Assembly: GCA_016806645.1 (NCBI GenBank)
Contig: JACSYO010001682.1
Span: 1,346,001 to 1,410,000 of the forward strand
Direction: 5' to 3'
Length of the DNA: 64,000 nucleotides
DNA from: Ophiodon elongatus
Lineage: Eukaryota > Chordata > Actinopteri > Perciformes > Hexagrammidae
Every line of letters starts with the position of its first letter. The stretch's first letter is position 1. Positions 1 to 12,560 of the stretch are shown here, in pieces. Made by a program: the position numbers and the translations under genes. The notes below the pieces were generated by a model. It did no database searches and was not told where the DNA came from. It saw nothing but the letters and a program-made list of their open reading frames with translations.

Positions 1-2322
1 ATGATTGCACTGTATATAATTCAAATACACTATAATACAGTGCAATACCTACTGAATATAAAATATAGCTTGCTGTAGTACAAATTATAATGAGGCCATA
101 GCCTGAAATAACATTGCGCTGTTACAAATACAGTCACGTTAGTAGTGCAAATAGGCTACTCAGCCACCGCCTGAAAAGAAACTGTAGGCTTTCATTGTCT
201 AACATCAAATAAAATAGATTCATTTTTCTCCATATGTTGTTATATATGAAAAGACCCAAAAAATTAACACTGTAAGCACGCTACTTGATTACTAAAAGCA
301 AATTATTCAGACAGCAAGAATAATTTGCCTAGCGCAAAGACCTGGCCTACTCTGCCTCTAATTGGCTGGTACTCTTTGCCTTCTCCGCAGGATTTGTTAA
401 GTTCATTGCAGATGAAGAAGATTGGTGGAAGGTTGGTCGGGCTAATGATTTCAACTCAGTGTGGATGTTTTCATAAGGATGGCAGCCTTCTTGTATAATG
501 CTCTTATAAAATTACAATGTCCTGATTATGATAGAATATATATTTTTTTTAATGTTGCTGTGCAAGTTACCTATATAGATGGTATAAAATGACTGATTAA
601 TCAATTAATTCAACTTAATGTTAACGGTAATGTTGATATGGCCCACTGATTAACAAGAACATTTTAAATGGCACTTCATATCAAAAAGGTTGCCGACCCC
701 ACAGACAGATATACCATTGATAGGAGCTGCCACTTCAATACCTCCTCTGACAAATCATATAATGGGATATGGCCCGGTCCTGGTCTACAGACTGACACCT
801 GCTATTCACTGACACCACTGCACATCTTCTTACTGTAAGTATAAATCAACAGACACCCTCCTTATCTTGCTCGTTCATATTGTGCCCCCCATAGGGAAGC
901 TGCAGAATTGCATTTACCAATGTGCAGCAAGTACAATTATCATCATGGTGATGAAAATATATATATATATTTTTTTTTAAGTGGGTTTTATTTCAATGTG
1001 TTCTAGTATGTGAAATGTTTTCAAATTACAGATAATGCCCTCATTCTTTTTGAGGTACAAGATGAGACCGGTTATTAGAATGTATTAACATTAAACAGGA
1101 ACAGTGATTCAATCAGATTACAGGACTGCAGGCAGTACCTTACCATGTCTCGGAATTAAAGTGGCACAATAGGATGTAGTGCACATGATGGGTATATAAT
1201 GAGAAGGGGAACATTTTTTTGGCTGCATGTCGCGCTGAATGAAAGTTGTCTCTCTCTCCAGTCCCACAGTAACTAAAGAACTGCAAAGGATTTCTGCTTA
1301 CCCAGCAAGGAGCTGAACAGTTGACAATATAATTTCTTTATTTATTCATTTGCCTTTTCTTTTTTTCGCCACAGTGGAAATAACGAGACATGCCCTGAGA
1401 GAACGTCCCAGCTCTCCCTGGTGTAATTGGTGCTGCATTCATTCTGATGTGTCAGTCACCCACTGCGGTAGATTTACAACTTCATCTGGTGTGGGTGAAA
1501 CCCCATAAGAGCACTTTCCCCTGACAGCTTTGTTTTGCAGCCTTACAGTGGTTCCTCCGTCGCCAGCAAGGGATGGCTTTCTTAATATTTGAAACATTTT
1601 ACTTGTTAAAATAACCCTTAATATTTGGAGATTATCCATTAAAAACATCTTAATATGTTTTACGGATTAATTTACCCCAAATTTGGGGTGAATACTTGAA
1701 TTTGTAAATTGATTGTAAAATTTAAAAAAACTTTAAGGTCCAAATTAAAGGATACATATAATGTTGTTTATTAATTTCAATGTGTTTTAACAATAAAGAA
1801 ATCCTTAAAGTGTGCAATCTATTAAAAAGCCATCAATATATAACAATTTATATGTTTTCATTAACTTAATCTTGTGGTGGTTTTGTGGTGAATGTATTGA
1901 ATACATAAACCCCTAAATATTAATTTGGATTTGAAAAGATTTAAGCACTGAATAAAAAATCCCAACCTTATTAACATCTTAAATTGATCGGTTAAGTGTT
2001 TGTCAAATACTTCCAATTAAGGAAAAAGTTGTTTACCTCTTAAAATCTACTTAATTTGAAAATAAGGTTTATTAAGGCATTTGAAAAAAAGTTAACTGTT
2101 AGTTAGTTAGTTAATTTTTTTAATAACTGATTTTATAACAGATCTTCCTACAATCCAACCTCTTTTAGACCGCTGCTGCATGTAAAGTGCACGAAAGCAC
2201 TGAAGATTCAGCATTGTTTTTTTTTGGTTGTGTATATGGTAGTTGGTGTCCTCCGGATGATTAATCAGGGAGACATTGGGGAAACAACTGGGTGGGAAAA
2301 GTTAAAGAGTTATCTGTTGCCA
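1..2322. other. AT-rich intergenic sequence
   Basis: No coding region supported. A short (AT)n plus T-run lies at 956-978. Bases about 1650-2130 are strongly AT-rich and full of TTAA words. ORFs here are below 70 codons and match nothing I know. Confidence 0.6.
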
Positions 2323-2664
2323 CCATAGACTGTATATAAAAAGTGGACGTAGTCGTCATGACGTCGCCCATTAGTTTGTGGACTGCAGTTTTATAGCCTG
2401 GAGTTCAACATTTTGGCCATTCCCATCTTGGATTTTGGCTGTCATCATCTTGTTTTTTATCAAACAGTGAACGGAAGTGACCAAGACTTGAAACTAACAT
2501 TTGAGACCATAAACTCATGTTTACTGAGGTAATAAATCAAGTGGGTTATATTCTCAGAGACTTCCATACAGTCAGACTTCTCTTTACAAACAGATGATCG
2601 CCTTCTGATGGCCATTCGAGAGAATGCAACTTTAAGGCACTTCCGCTTTGGCTTCACTTTTCAG
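2323..2664 (+). repeat. Interspersed repeat family C, copy 1 (full-length-like)
   Basis: Begins ccatagactgtatataaaa and ends ggcttcacttttcag. The same head, body words (acggaagtgacc, gatggccat, ataaactcatg) and tail recur at 9421-9685, 18885-19377, 22489-22915 and 32054-32290. No coding capacity; short TATA-like word near the head. Confidence 0.8.
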
Positions 2665-3988
2665 TAGCAGACGTTTCTGCCTTGTGGCCACGTCACACGT
2701 CATTGAAATGTCTTCTCAAACACTCAATCCATCATTCATTCCATTCTAACATATATTAGTCCCACAGAGAACCCACCAAGTAAAAAATAAATACCCATAA
2801 TATGACAGGACCCATGGTTCACAGAGTAATAACTGCATAGAGTATTGTGCACAGAACATCCCAAATATTATACGATATAATGTCTTTGGGTGCTCCTGAA
2901 GAGTTGAAGATTAAACTGAGCCCAGCAGCTCAAGGATTCTTGGCATTGGGCCCTTGTTAAGATAAAATAGGTATAATACATAAGAGAGTATGTGGCAACA
3001 TTAGATCCACTCCTTTTTAAATAATCGCTTCTGTCAATTTCACTTTCTGGGCAGCCAGTGTGCCCCATGCAGTCAAGATTCCCCTTTCAATTATTTACGG
3101 TATTGAGAAACTGTGGTTTGAATAGCCTGGACTGTGCCGAAAAACCACAGCAGGCTCTCCAGTATTCTGGCTTCCAAATGAGAGCCACTTGTCAAGGTCA
3201 CACCACAATCCGTTATTAATTTGTCCCCAGACAAAAACTTCCTGGGGTCTTCCCCATCATCTCTCATTGGAACAACTCAATCTCTTGCCATTTGTGTTTA
3301 CAGAAATCAGCAGCATCAGTCGCCTGCAGACAGCCAATTGAATATTTCGCCCTCCTGCATCTTTTCAAATGACCATGTAATGCCACCGCTGTTGCTTAGA
3401 TCCGATCAGGAAGATATTTCTTAGAGGCAGTTAATGGGGACAACAGTGCCTGCAGATGAGATTGCCTCATCACATTTTGGCTCCAGTCTGCAGTACTTTG
3501 TATTAACGAAAGGCCACAAACGCATTATTGTCACAGAGTTTATAATGAAACGGCAAAGCATAAACTGAGTTTGTGAAGATGTTTACTGTTTCCTTCAGTT
3601 TTCTGCAGCGCATGCCAGAATCACCCTAAAAACAAGCCTAATTTGTCTCACACCCTGCTGGCAGCCTCTAGAGGCTGCAATGTTCATTGCATCATATAAT
3701 GTGCAAGGGATCAGGCTCAATTGAACAGTCACTGTCAAACAAGGTTGAAACTGACTGATCTTTAAATGCAGCGGCAGGCTGCATCCAATCAGCGCATTGA
3801 CCCCATGACCTCCTGAAGTAGTGCTTCCGCGACGTTCAGTGTCTTTGCTATCTCCCGAGAAAAACAATGGCCCGTTAGCAATTTGTTTGAGAAGCAATGT
3901 TTTGGCATGTAGGTTTAACGACTATGATTCAACCTGTTTCATATTAAAAATATCGTATCATATCCTATAGTTATATGTAAACTATTCT
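2665..3988. other. Intergenic sequence, nothing recognised
   Basis: Short ORFs on both strands (up to 100 codons at 3595-3897, minus) show no domain or codon pattern I can support. Confidence 0.5.
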
Positions 3989-4078
3989 TTGGCTTCCTCC
4001 CACAATCCAAAAGACATGCAGGTTAAGTTATTTGTTGACTCTAAATTGTCGGTAGGAGTGAATGATTGTCTGTCTTTA
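3989..4078 (+). repeat. Fragment of a common vertebrate interspersed repeat
   Basis: The words cctcccacaatccaaaagac, atgcaggtta and gactctaaattg follow the wording of a repeat tail that is widespread in fish genomes. Family not assigned. Confidence 0.4.
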
Positions 4079-4576
4079 AGGCCGTGGTTACTTGTCTTTT
4101 CAATGCGACTTCTGTCCTTTGATCATGCCAGGATGCATTAACTGTCAGGTCTGCACGCTCTGTCCGGATCGTGCTCCAATGGGATCCGATTAGCCAGACC
4201 ACATGTCGAGGTGGCCTTGCTCGCATTGAGTTTGGATGTCAGGGAGGTGTGGACAGCATGTGGGCACAACCAGGACAATGTATCAACTTTCGCTCTCCAT
4301 CATCTTCCCACCACACGGGGGTTCCGCAGGAACTTGCTCAGCGAATTTCCCGGCAATCTGCCATTCCGATTGTGTGTAAAACTGACACTTTGGCTTGACT
4401 ATGTTGACATGGTAAAAGCCAGCAGCAACATTTGGAATCATCTAGACAGATTTGATGGTAGGCCAAATGTCTTTGGCTAAAGTGTTGGTTAATGTTAAAA
4501 TGTGACCACACAATAACACTGAAGGTCATGGCTCACCAAAGTCAGTCGGAATCATCCTTTGGGGACCTTGAAGATA
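4079..4576. other. Possible degenerate DNA-transposon sequence
   Basis: Bases about 4150-4290 (tccggatcgtgctccaatgg, gaccacatgtcgaggtggcc) resemble a non-autonomous DNA element I have seen in fish, but ends are not defined. The rest shows nothing. Confidence 0.25.
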
Positions 4577-5162
4577 CGGTTGGGCGATGTCTACCGAATT
4601 GGCATATGATGATGTCCACAGCAGTGTTGTAGTACTCGAGGTCGGTCTTGGTGTCAAGGCCAAGGTCTCGGAATCGACTGCATTTTAACACAGTCTTGTC
4701 TTGGGCTCAGAAAAAGAGTACTTTGGATTATATTTCAAGACCAGTCAAGAGAACAACTTCGAAGATATTACCAAACTGCCTCTGCATTGTCTCTGGTGAA
4801 TTTGTTGACATCCTTACTGTGATTGCTCATAGAAAATAAATTGAAATTCCCAACATAAGAGGGAGTTGTCTAATGGGGCTAAAGCGACTATAATTTTAAC
4901 TGATCGAACTGTGATGATGTTTTTGAATTCCAAATTATTATTAATTCATATTCGGGCATCCTGCTCCCTGTGCGCTCTTGCTGCCCGTCTGTATGGGCCC
5001 ATCTGTCTCTCTACCAGTCATCCAAATAATCGTGACGTTCTTTTGCCAGAAATGAGTGCGTTCCATTGGCCTCTAGCTTTTAAATCACGATGTTGGGCTC
5101 AGTGGTTGATGACTGTCAGCCATCGCCAACGGATGATGGCGTCATTCAATCGGCCCAACCCG
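4577..5162. mobile_element. Small TIR element (MITE) containing a second repeat
   Basis: The left end CGGTTGGGCGAT (4577-4588) pairs with the right end, whose reverse complement is CGGGTTGGGCCGAT (to 5162). The interior about 4627-4790 is rich in words like ggtcggtcttgg, caaggccaaggtctcgg and caagaccagtcaagag, related to the tandem array at 28363-28556, so probably a nested insertion. Confidence 0.5.
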
Positions 5163-6039
5163 ACTCAAAGATTCTTATATAAATAGTTTGTACTGTAAGT
5201 AGTCTGACCAACTGACATCACCAGCCATAGACTCCATTGCAGCAAAAGAATGTTCAGCAGTAATTAGTGACATAATGATTTTGTCCTCTACTTGTGCGGC
5301 CTCCTTACAATCACTATCGGAATCTCTGCTGACTGTCACAACCAATACAGATACTTTGCACATTTATCCAGCCTGACATCCTGGCGAACCACCATGAAAT
5401 ACTGAGGTCCAGCTTTAGCTGCTGGAGTACAGCCAGAAGAGGCAAGAAGCGAGAGAGTGTGGAGAGACAAGACAGAGGCAAGTGGAAGTTCTTCTGTGTG
5501 TGTATGTGTGTCTGCACACAATGAGTTTGAGGTTCTCCCTTCACTTCAGAAGAGGCGTCCGAAGCTCTCTTGGGTGGAGGATTACGGTAGAAGACATTGA
5601 ACAGTAAGGGAGAGTTCATACACTCGACAGTGCTCAGTTGTGATGTGAATTATGCAGTGTGGAGGCATTAGGGCTGAATTATTCACCCTGGTCAAAGGGA
5701 GCCTATGGAGACCCATCGTAGACAGTCCGAAAGAACAGAGAGCCTGTTTTCCCTCATTTCCTAAAGGGGAATTATCAGATGGGAGATTTCTGAGCAGCTT
5801 CTTATCTATATCGAGGTCTGTCAAGGTGTTATAAACGTCTTACTCATGTATGAGGCAGCTCTTACTGATATTCAAACCCAAGGGACGCTTCAGTACATTT
5901 CACTCACTCGTCAGTTTGTTCCATGTAAATCTCTTACTTTAGCTTCAATAAATCTTTAATGTTGGAAAACGTATCTAATCCTTAATCATGTTTAGTTTCT
6001 ATGAAAGATTTCTGATAGGTACCATTATATTGTACAGTT
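5163..6039. other. Intergenic sequence, nothing recognised
   Basis: Overlapping ORFs of 60-106 codons on both strands; none shows recognisable protein sequence. Confidence 0.5.
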
Positions 6040-6154
6040 AAGTGGGTGTGTCCTATAGGGAGGTGGATGTGTCATGTAGTGAAGTAGGTGTGTCATTTAG
6101 TGGAGTGGGTGGGTCCTATAGTAAAGTGGGTGTGTTGTGTAGGGAAGTGGGTAG
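6040..6154 (+). repeat. 21-bp minisatellite, about 5.5 units
   Basis: Units start at 6040, 6061, 6082, 6103 and 6124, with a partial unit at 6145. The consensus is close to aagtgggtgtgtcctatagtg. Spacing is exactly 21 bp and one strand is nearly pyrimidine-poor. Confidence 0.92.
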
Positions 6155-9100
6155 ACTGCGAGACTGCATCTACACCCTTCATAGAGCCCTAACAACCTTT
6201 ACCAATAAGGTATAGAGCCAATGTTCATTCCAGCAGCTACAGTTATCTGTTTTCAACAACAACAAAAAACACTTCACTAATAACCTGTCCAGCAGGGATC
6301 AGCAGATGGACATAAAAACCTTACTCAGAAGGTGGTGGAGACCAAAAGAGAGCTAAAAGAGAGTGGACAGAAAACACGACAGGAAATGAACGCTAATGTT
6401 GCTCCATGTCTGCTGGCAATTTTGTACAAAAATACAGTAACAGAACAGATTTAAAAATGTGAACCTTCTGTTTAAAGGCAAAAAGAGAAGGGCTTTCCTA
6501 AAACATATAGACTGATACAAATAAATTCTGCTCAGTTGTCACTTCTGACCTACTAGAAGTGTGTGGCTGTGTCTGTATCTGCAGAGAGCCTGCCTTCTGC
6601 CTGTATTTTCTTACTTTGCTGTATTCGGGGTGTTTCAGGGCATCAACCTCTTAAAAAAAGGCAGCGACAAGTATCGTAAGCACACATCCAAGAGGAAACT
6701 ACGAAAATGGCAAAAAGAGATGATTCTTGGGTAGTGGCTTTCACTTTAAGGTCAATATAAATCTGCAGAGCAACTTGTTCTCAAGCTGTTTATTACATTT
6801 TCTTGTTCGTGATTTAGAACAGGCCTGTAATACTTCACTTTCAGAAATGTAAAAAAAAAAATTTAAACCACTACACTACAGTGTACATTTGCATTGTGTT
6901 TTAACTTTGGGAATTGCTTGGGAAGTTAATTAATCTAAATAAATTGATTGGTGTTCCTGAAGTGTACTATTGAAAGATTCACCCAGACGAGTGGGCAGTG
7001 TAAACACCAGTTTGTTTTGTTCATTGATTACCATTTGGACCCTCTGGCTTAAACCAAACCTGAAACAAATCTGCTACTGCTTGTCTCCTCCGATGTGTGA
7101 CTCTGCTACACAACAGAAGATAAAACCAAATATCTGTATCATAGCTGTATGTCCACATGTCCATCTTCAATCACACTTTTTTTCAATGAGATGCAAATAT
7201 AATGATTTTGCATTCGCACAGCTGGGAAATTAGGCTCTTAGGTTGGGACTGGATTGGAATGATCAAACATTATTATCCTAAACAAAATCACAACTCGTGT
7301 CAAGTGAGAAATGATACCTATAATTAGCACCAGTTGCTTTCACATGATTTTGTTGCCTGTGTGTAGTAATCAGGTGAAGTGTGATCCACTAAAGACTCTC
7401 AGGGGAATATAAACTGATGAGTGCTAACAAACAGAGAACACATTTCCTCCTGCCACCAGCCCTGGAATGTCTAACCACTTTTAAAATGAAAGCTAAGCAA
7501 AACGCAACTTCAGGGTGACTTTCACTTCGTTTAAGAAACTGTTTCAAAAACTGTTTCTCTTTTTTTTCTTCTTTTTGACGGTGTGACACAATGAGGACAA
7601 GCTGCTGGAACGCACGGTTTGACAATGGCAGATTAAAAGATGGATAAAGGGAATAGATAACAGCAGGAACGATACTGAACAGATGTATATGAGGTGTGGA
7701 TGACAGGGTGATACAAAAGAGCAAATGTGGCAGGAGGACACCGGAAAATATGAAATATTATCAGTACAAACAGCAAAAAATATATAGATATGAACTGCCA
7801 ACCAGTTCTCACTCCCAACTCATTAAATATCGACGTTGATACCCACGCACTGAGGATCCCTTTAGCGTGTTTATGAGATGCACTTGGCTTTCAACTAATT
7901 CCAATGTAAACCCATCTGCGTCATTATTAGATGCCCAGAGCAGCTGACGTAGTATAAAGAGCAAGAAGGGGTGGGGTGGGGGCAGGGGATGTTGGATAGG
8001 TCACACATACAGGACCTTACCCAAGGAGAACACTGTTCGCGTCCTGTGTGTATTCAAGTCATCGTATCTTATTTTGTTAACTTTTGATACGTAACTCATG
8101 TATATACAGTATATGTAGACTATATGCACAGCAAATTAATGAGGGATGAAAAATAAATTCATGTGGTAGTGTTCCTGGGCAACGTATCCTAACGTACAAA
8201 TGAATATACCACAACTTCTCGATTTACACAGGGAACGAAAAGCAGTCTCCTGGCAGAAAGATGTGTGTTCGACCCATCCACCTGGCCTTTGTTGGCTTTC
8301 ACAACCTTTATACTTCCTGGTTCATGATCACGTGGATAACATACATTATGATTTTATGGAATATTTCCGTATTACGGGGCATTATTTTTGATAGGTATAG
8401 CTTTGAACGCTGTGTAAGAAGAGCCTGTCCTATTATCACAGGAATATGTTCTTACCCCAGATAAGAAGTTTCAATGGTTCCTGCATCCAAATCAGTATAT
8501 TGAACCAAAACTGTTTTTTTTGTGTTGTTAACTAGACATCTAGACATAGACTAGACATATCAATAAGCCAAGGGGCATTGTGAGCAGGAAGATTTGCAAA
8601 GGTTTGCTCAGTTCTCTGTGAGAGATGTAAAATTGGAGCCTCTACATTTTCGATATGTTAGATGATGTGTTTTTCCTACCTTCCAGACAGCCACTGTTTT
8701 ACATTCATTATTAAAATGGTATGACATGAATTTGTAGAGGCTTGCTCGTGCTATGACCCCGAGGTCGTATAGTGACATATTGTTTGGTATATGTATGTAT
8801 GATGTGCCTTAACTCCCACATTGTATCTGCGGATCTCTCTCTTTCTCTCTGGTGAACCTGAATGAGTGTATATGTTATTCCAGGAAGCTGATTGGTGCCA
8901 GCTTGAAATTCATGGGTTTAAAGGATGGCTTCCACCCAGCTCCTGTGGACTCTTATAGCCAGCCAGCACGCTGGGATCTACAGTTTTTGTAAATTATTGT
9001 AAATAGTACCATGCAAGTAGCAGCCCAGGGATTTTAGGGGTGGGTAGCATACATTTACGTTTGATCGCTTCGCTCCTGTTTTTAGGAGTTTTTCGGTAAG

Positions 9101-9420
9101 CAATTTTTATTTTAATTTATTTTTTTGTTTGAGTATGTAATGTTAGGTTAGTTCCAATTTTTGCTGTTGCTTTGCTGCCAGCCCACCCTGAAGCCAAAAT
9201 GTCCCCTTAAAAAAACATAAATAAATACTTATTTGTTGCCAGTGGTTCTTGGGAGCTGGGAAGAGTGGAGTCTCATTTTCATGTTGCACCTTTTCCCCTG
9301 GCCGAGGCGAAACATTTGAGATCAATGATCAGTAACAGTCAATATCACTTCTACTTAAACGCTTTTCACTATCATTGTGTGGTGATACCAACTTTTAAGA
9401 TCAGCACACATAGGAGAATA
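6155..9420. other. Intergenic sequence, no gene supported
   Basis: AT-rich with short ORFs only. Bases about 8860-9110 read like part of an old mobile element (ggaagctgattggtgcc, then tcgcttcgctcctg), but I cannot assign it. Confidence 0.45.
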
Positions 9421-9685
9421 CATCATTTTGGCCGTCATAAAAGCAGGCATTGTGATGGATTACCACTCTCGAAGGAGTTTTGATTCTTTTCAACTTTAAC
9501 TTCACTAGCGTCATAAACTTATGTTTACAATGTTTAATGAAGTAATAAATGAAAAAGAAGTAGGGTCATTTTCTTATTGGCTTCCATACAAGCAGACTTT
9601 ATTTTGCAACCAGAGGAGTCACCCCCTGATGGCCATTAGATAGAATGCAAGTTTGAGGCACTTCCGCATTGGCTTCACTTTTCAG
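9421..9685 (+). repeat. Interspersed repeat family C, copy 2 (head truncated)
   Basis: Shares with copy 1 the words cattttggccgtc, gaagtaataaatg, cttccatacaagcagacttt, gatggccattagatagaatg and the tail ggcttcacttttcag. The first about 90 bp of the family are missing. Confidence 0.75.
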
Positions 9686-12081
9686 ACCCGCAGGTTTTCA
9701 CGTGGGGTTACTTGAGAAATAAACATCGTCGTGTAAGGTTTGTAATACTGACAACAGCAGTGTCGGTTTAAAATATCGGTCACATCTGAAAATATATGTT
9801 AACAGCCCGAAAAAAAAGTATACAAATTGAGTATGAGCAGCAGCAGCTGAGCATGGTGGCCTGTGGTGTGAACACCAGCCTTATCGTCAGTCCCCCACAT
9901 CAACATGCTTCCTATTTGCTGCTTGGTGGCTGCAACAGCCCAACAGGTCCTTTTCAGCATATGGTGTGACTGTGTGATTCCCAGCAGGTGGTAAATCCTG
10001 CGCTGAGAATACATCTGCGCATTGCAGCAGCTGTGGACACAAGAAACGTGTCTTTACATTTCTCTGCAAAGCTCGACACACTTGCGGCATGTCCCGTCTC
10101 CTTTCACAAAAGGTGACTGCTGTTAGCCAAGCGCTCTTCACAAAGAAAACATTCCGATCCTCTACTGTCGGTGGATAACAAGCACGCTGACATCGACTTG
10201 TTAAAACATCCCTGTCATCACTGAAAATTTGTACACGCCAACTCGGGTGAGCCGCCTCTGCCGGGTAAACGAAATACTTCTGACGACGATGGGATTGCTT
10301 GTTTTTGAGAAAGTTTGACTGGCGTGTCTTTTCAAGCGCTCATCAGCGGCGCGTAACCCGCGGAGAATGCCAAATCGCGTGAATGAGCAGTCCGTTTTTT
10401 TCCGTCGTGATCCCTGACGCGTCTTACGTGGAAGCCTCACATGTCACAGAGCACATAACAATCCACATATAAATACCTGACAATGGTAAAAAAAAAAAAA
10501 AAGAGAGACGCATTGCGGCGGTTGATGGCCCATTCTCTGCAAACGGCGCTCCTTTTATTGGAGGTGACTTCTGAATGGCATCCTGTCTCTCTCACGAGAA
10601 TGTGAAGACTCAGTCTTCCTGTCAGCAGGCGCTGCCTACTCTGACATGTATTAGACCCCCACTGAATTAATAAGCTCCCTGGCAATACAAGTCCACATCC
10701 TGTATGGATGTAGCCCTAGTGATAAAAACCATAGAAGCCGAAAGATTACCACACAGATGGAAAAAAAAGAAAAAACTATAAGAGCTCAAAAAAGAGGAGA
10801 AACAAATACATTTGTCCAGGCGTGATAAAATATCCTGAGGGTCTTTTACATAATATTTCAGAGCACACACACACAAAAAAAAGAAGCACTTCATTTTCTG
10901 TTATCTAATAGCACACTATGCAGGGAGGTAAAATACGGCACAGTGGAATCTGGGTCACACTTGATTTGAATAGTCCAACGCTGATACTCAACTTATTATC
11001 AAGTGATACTAAAAAAAGAAGAAAAAAAAATGACTGAGTTTCAGGTGAGATAGAAGTGGTGAAAAGTAGAAGATAATACAGTGTGGTTGGATGAGGGTTC
11101 ATCTGCAGGTCATAGTGGGGGTTGTATCGTGGGCATGTTTAAGAATCTGAATAATCAGCAAAGCACAAACTTGATATCAAAATAGGTATTCCTATTTTAT
11201 TTATTTTTTATGACGCTATGAGAGCAGTGAGATCAGTTTTTGGTGACTGTAACAGTAAAAAGGTGTGGGCCAGACAAATAAACAATGAGCTGAGAGTCAA
11301 TATAAAGCTCTGTAAAGCCATGGGTTCATACCTTGGAGAGACCCCTTTCACATTGACAAATTGCTTTCACATTGATACATTGTTATAAAATATATATTGA
11401 TTGTAGTTGCTTTAATCACAGTAATTTTCAAGAGCGTGAAGTGTTGCTACAGATTGCTGCATGAATGTGTTCCCTTCATTTTATTTCACTATCAAGGTCA
11501 ACCTGCAGACACTTGAAGATTGCGTTACAGAAAAGAAAAGTCTCTGTTTTATTATTTATTACTATTATTGTATATGATAATGCTATGAAAATGTGAACTC
11601 ATTCAATGCAACAAAAAAAAAGTCTACAGCTGTTTTGAAAAATAAAATCAAACCAGGTAGACATAATAAGCAAACATGCACATGGTGAGAGGTAGAATGT
11701 GAATTTTACAGCTGCTTGTATTCAAATTTGGCAGTTTAGCAGCCAGCTGCCATGGTATTGTTGCTACGCTAAATTATTATAATATAGGCAAATCAGAACA
11801 ATGACTTTGATTAATTATTGACTCAACAATCAGTGTCGGTGATGCATAAAAACATGGCCTATTCATGGTTTTATCTGAATATGAGCGCAATTAATCTTTC
11901 TGTTTTAAAATGGCATCAGAGGTCCAAATTTGCACTTGTTGATTAATAATTTAGTTTTATCATGTTTTCTTGAGAGTTTTACAGAATGTCTCAAGGACCG
12001 TTGTATTAAGCCCTTCATCACTGATTACTTTTTTACAGCACAAGCTAGGCCATCAGTTATTTCACTCCTGTTCGGTCGATT
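9686..12081. other. Intergenic sequence, no gene supported
   Basis: Contains A-runs (10486-10502, 11023-11030) and AT-rich stretches. ORFs up to 84 codons have no recognisable content. Confidence 0.5.
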
Positions 12082-12560
12082 TACACTCACCAGCCACTTT
12101 ATAAGGTACACCTTGCTAGTACCTGGTTGGACCCCCTTTTGCCTTCTGAACTGCTTTAATTCTTCGTGTTGGAAATATTCCTCAGAGATTTTGGTCCATA
12201 TTGACATTATGGCATCACGCAGTTGCTGCAGATTTGTCAGCTGCACATTCATGATGCAAATCTCCTGTTCCACCACATCTCAAAGGTGCTGTATTGGATT
12301 GAGATCTGGTGACTGTGGAGGCTATTGGAGTACAGTGAACTAATTTTGTCATGTTCAAGAAACCCATTTGAGATGATTTGAGCTTTGTGACATGGTGCAT
12401 TATCCTGCTGGAAGTAGCCATCAGAAGATGGTACACTGTGGTCAAAGAGATGGACATGGTCAGCAACAATACTCAGGTAGGCCGTGACGTTTAAACCATG
12501 CTCAATTGGTACGAAGGAGCCCAAAGTGTGCCAAGAAAATATCCCCCACACATATTGAGC
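12082..12560 (-). pseudogene. Degenerate Tc1/mariner-like transposase, C-terminal part
   Basis: On the minus strand, disjoint frames read GSFVPIEHGLNVTAY, then YFQQDNAPCHKAQ (the QxDNAPxH motif with the second Asp of the DDE triad), then VQLTNLQQLRDAIMSIWTKI. That is the order of a Tc1-like transposase end. The frame breaks several times, so it is inactive. The element ends near 12082 with gccactttataaggtacacc, resembling a Tc1-type terminus. The N-terminal half is absent. Confidence 0.82.

Noticed and set aside
11930..12343. 137-codon plus-strand ORF
   Set aside because: It lies antisense to the degenerate Tc1-like transposase.
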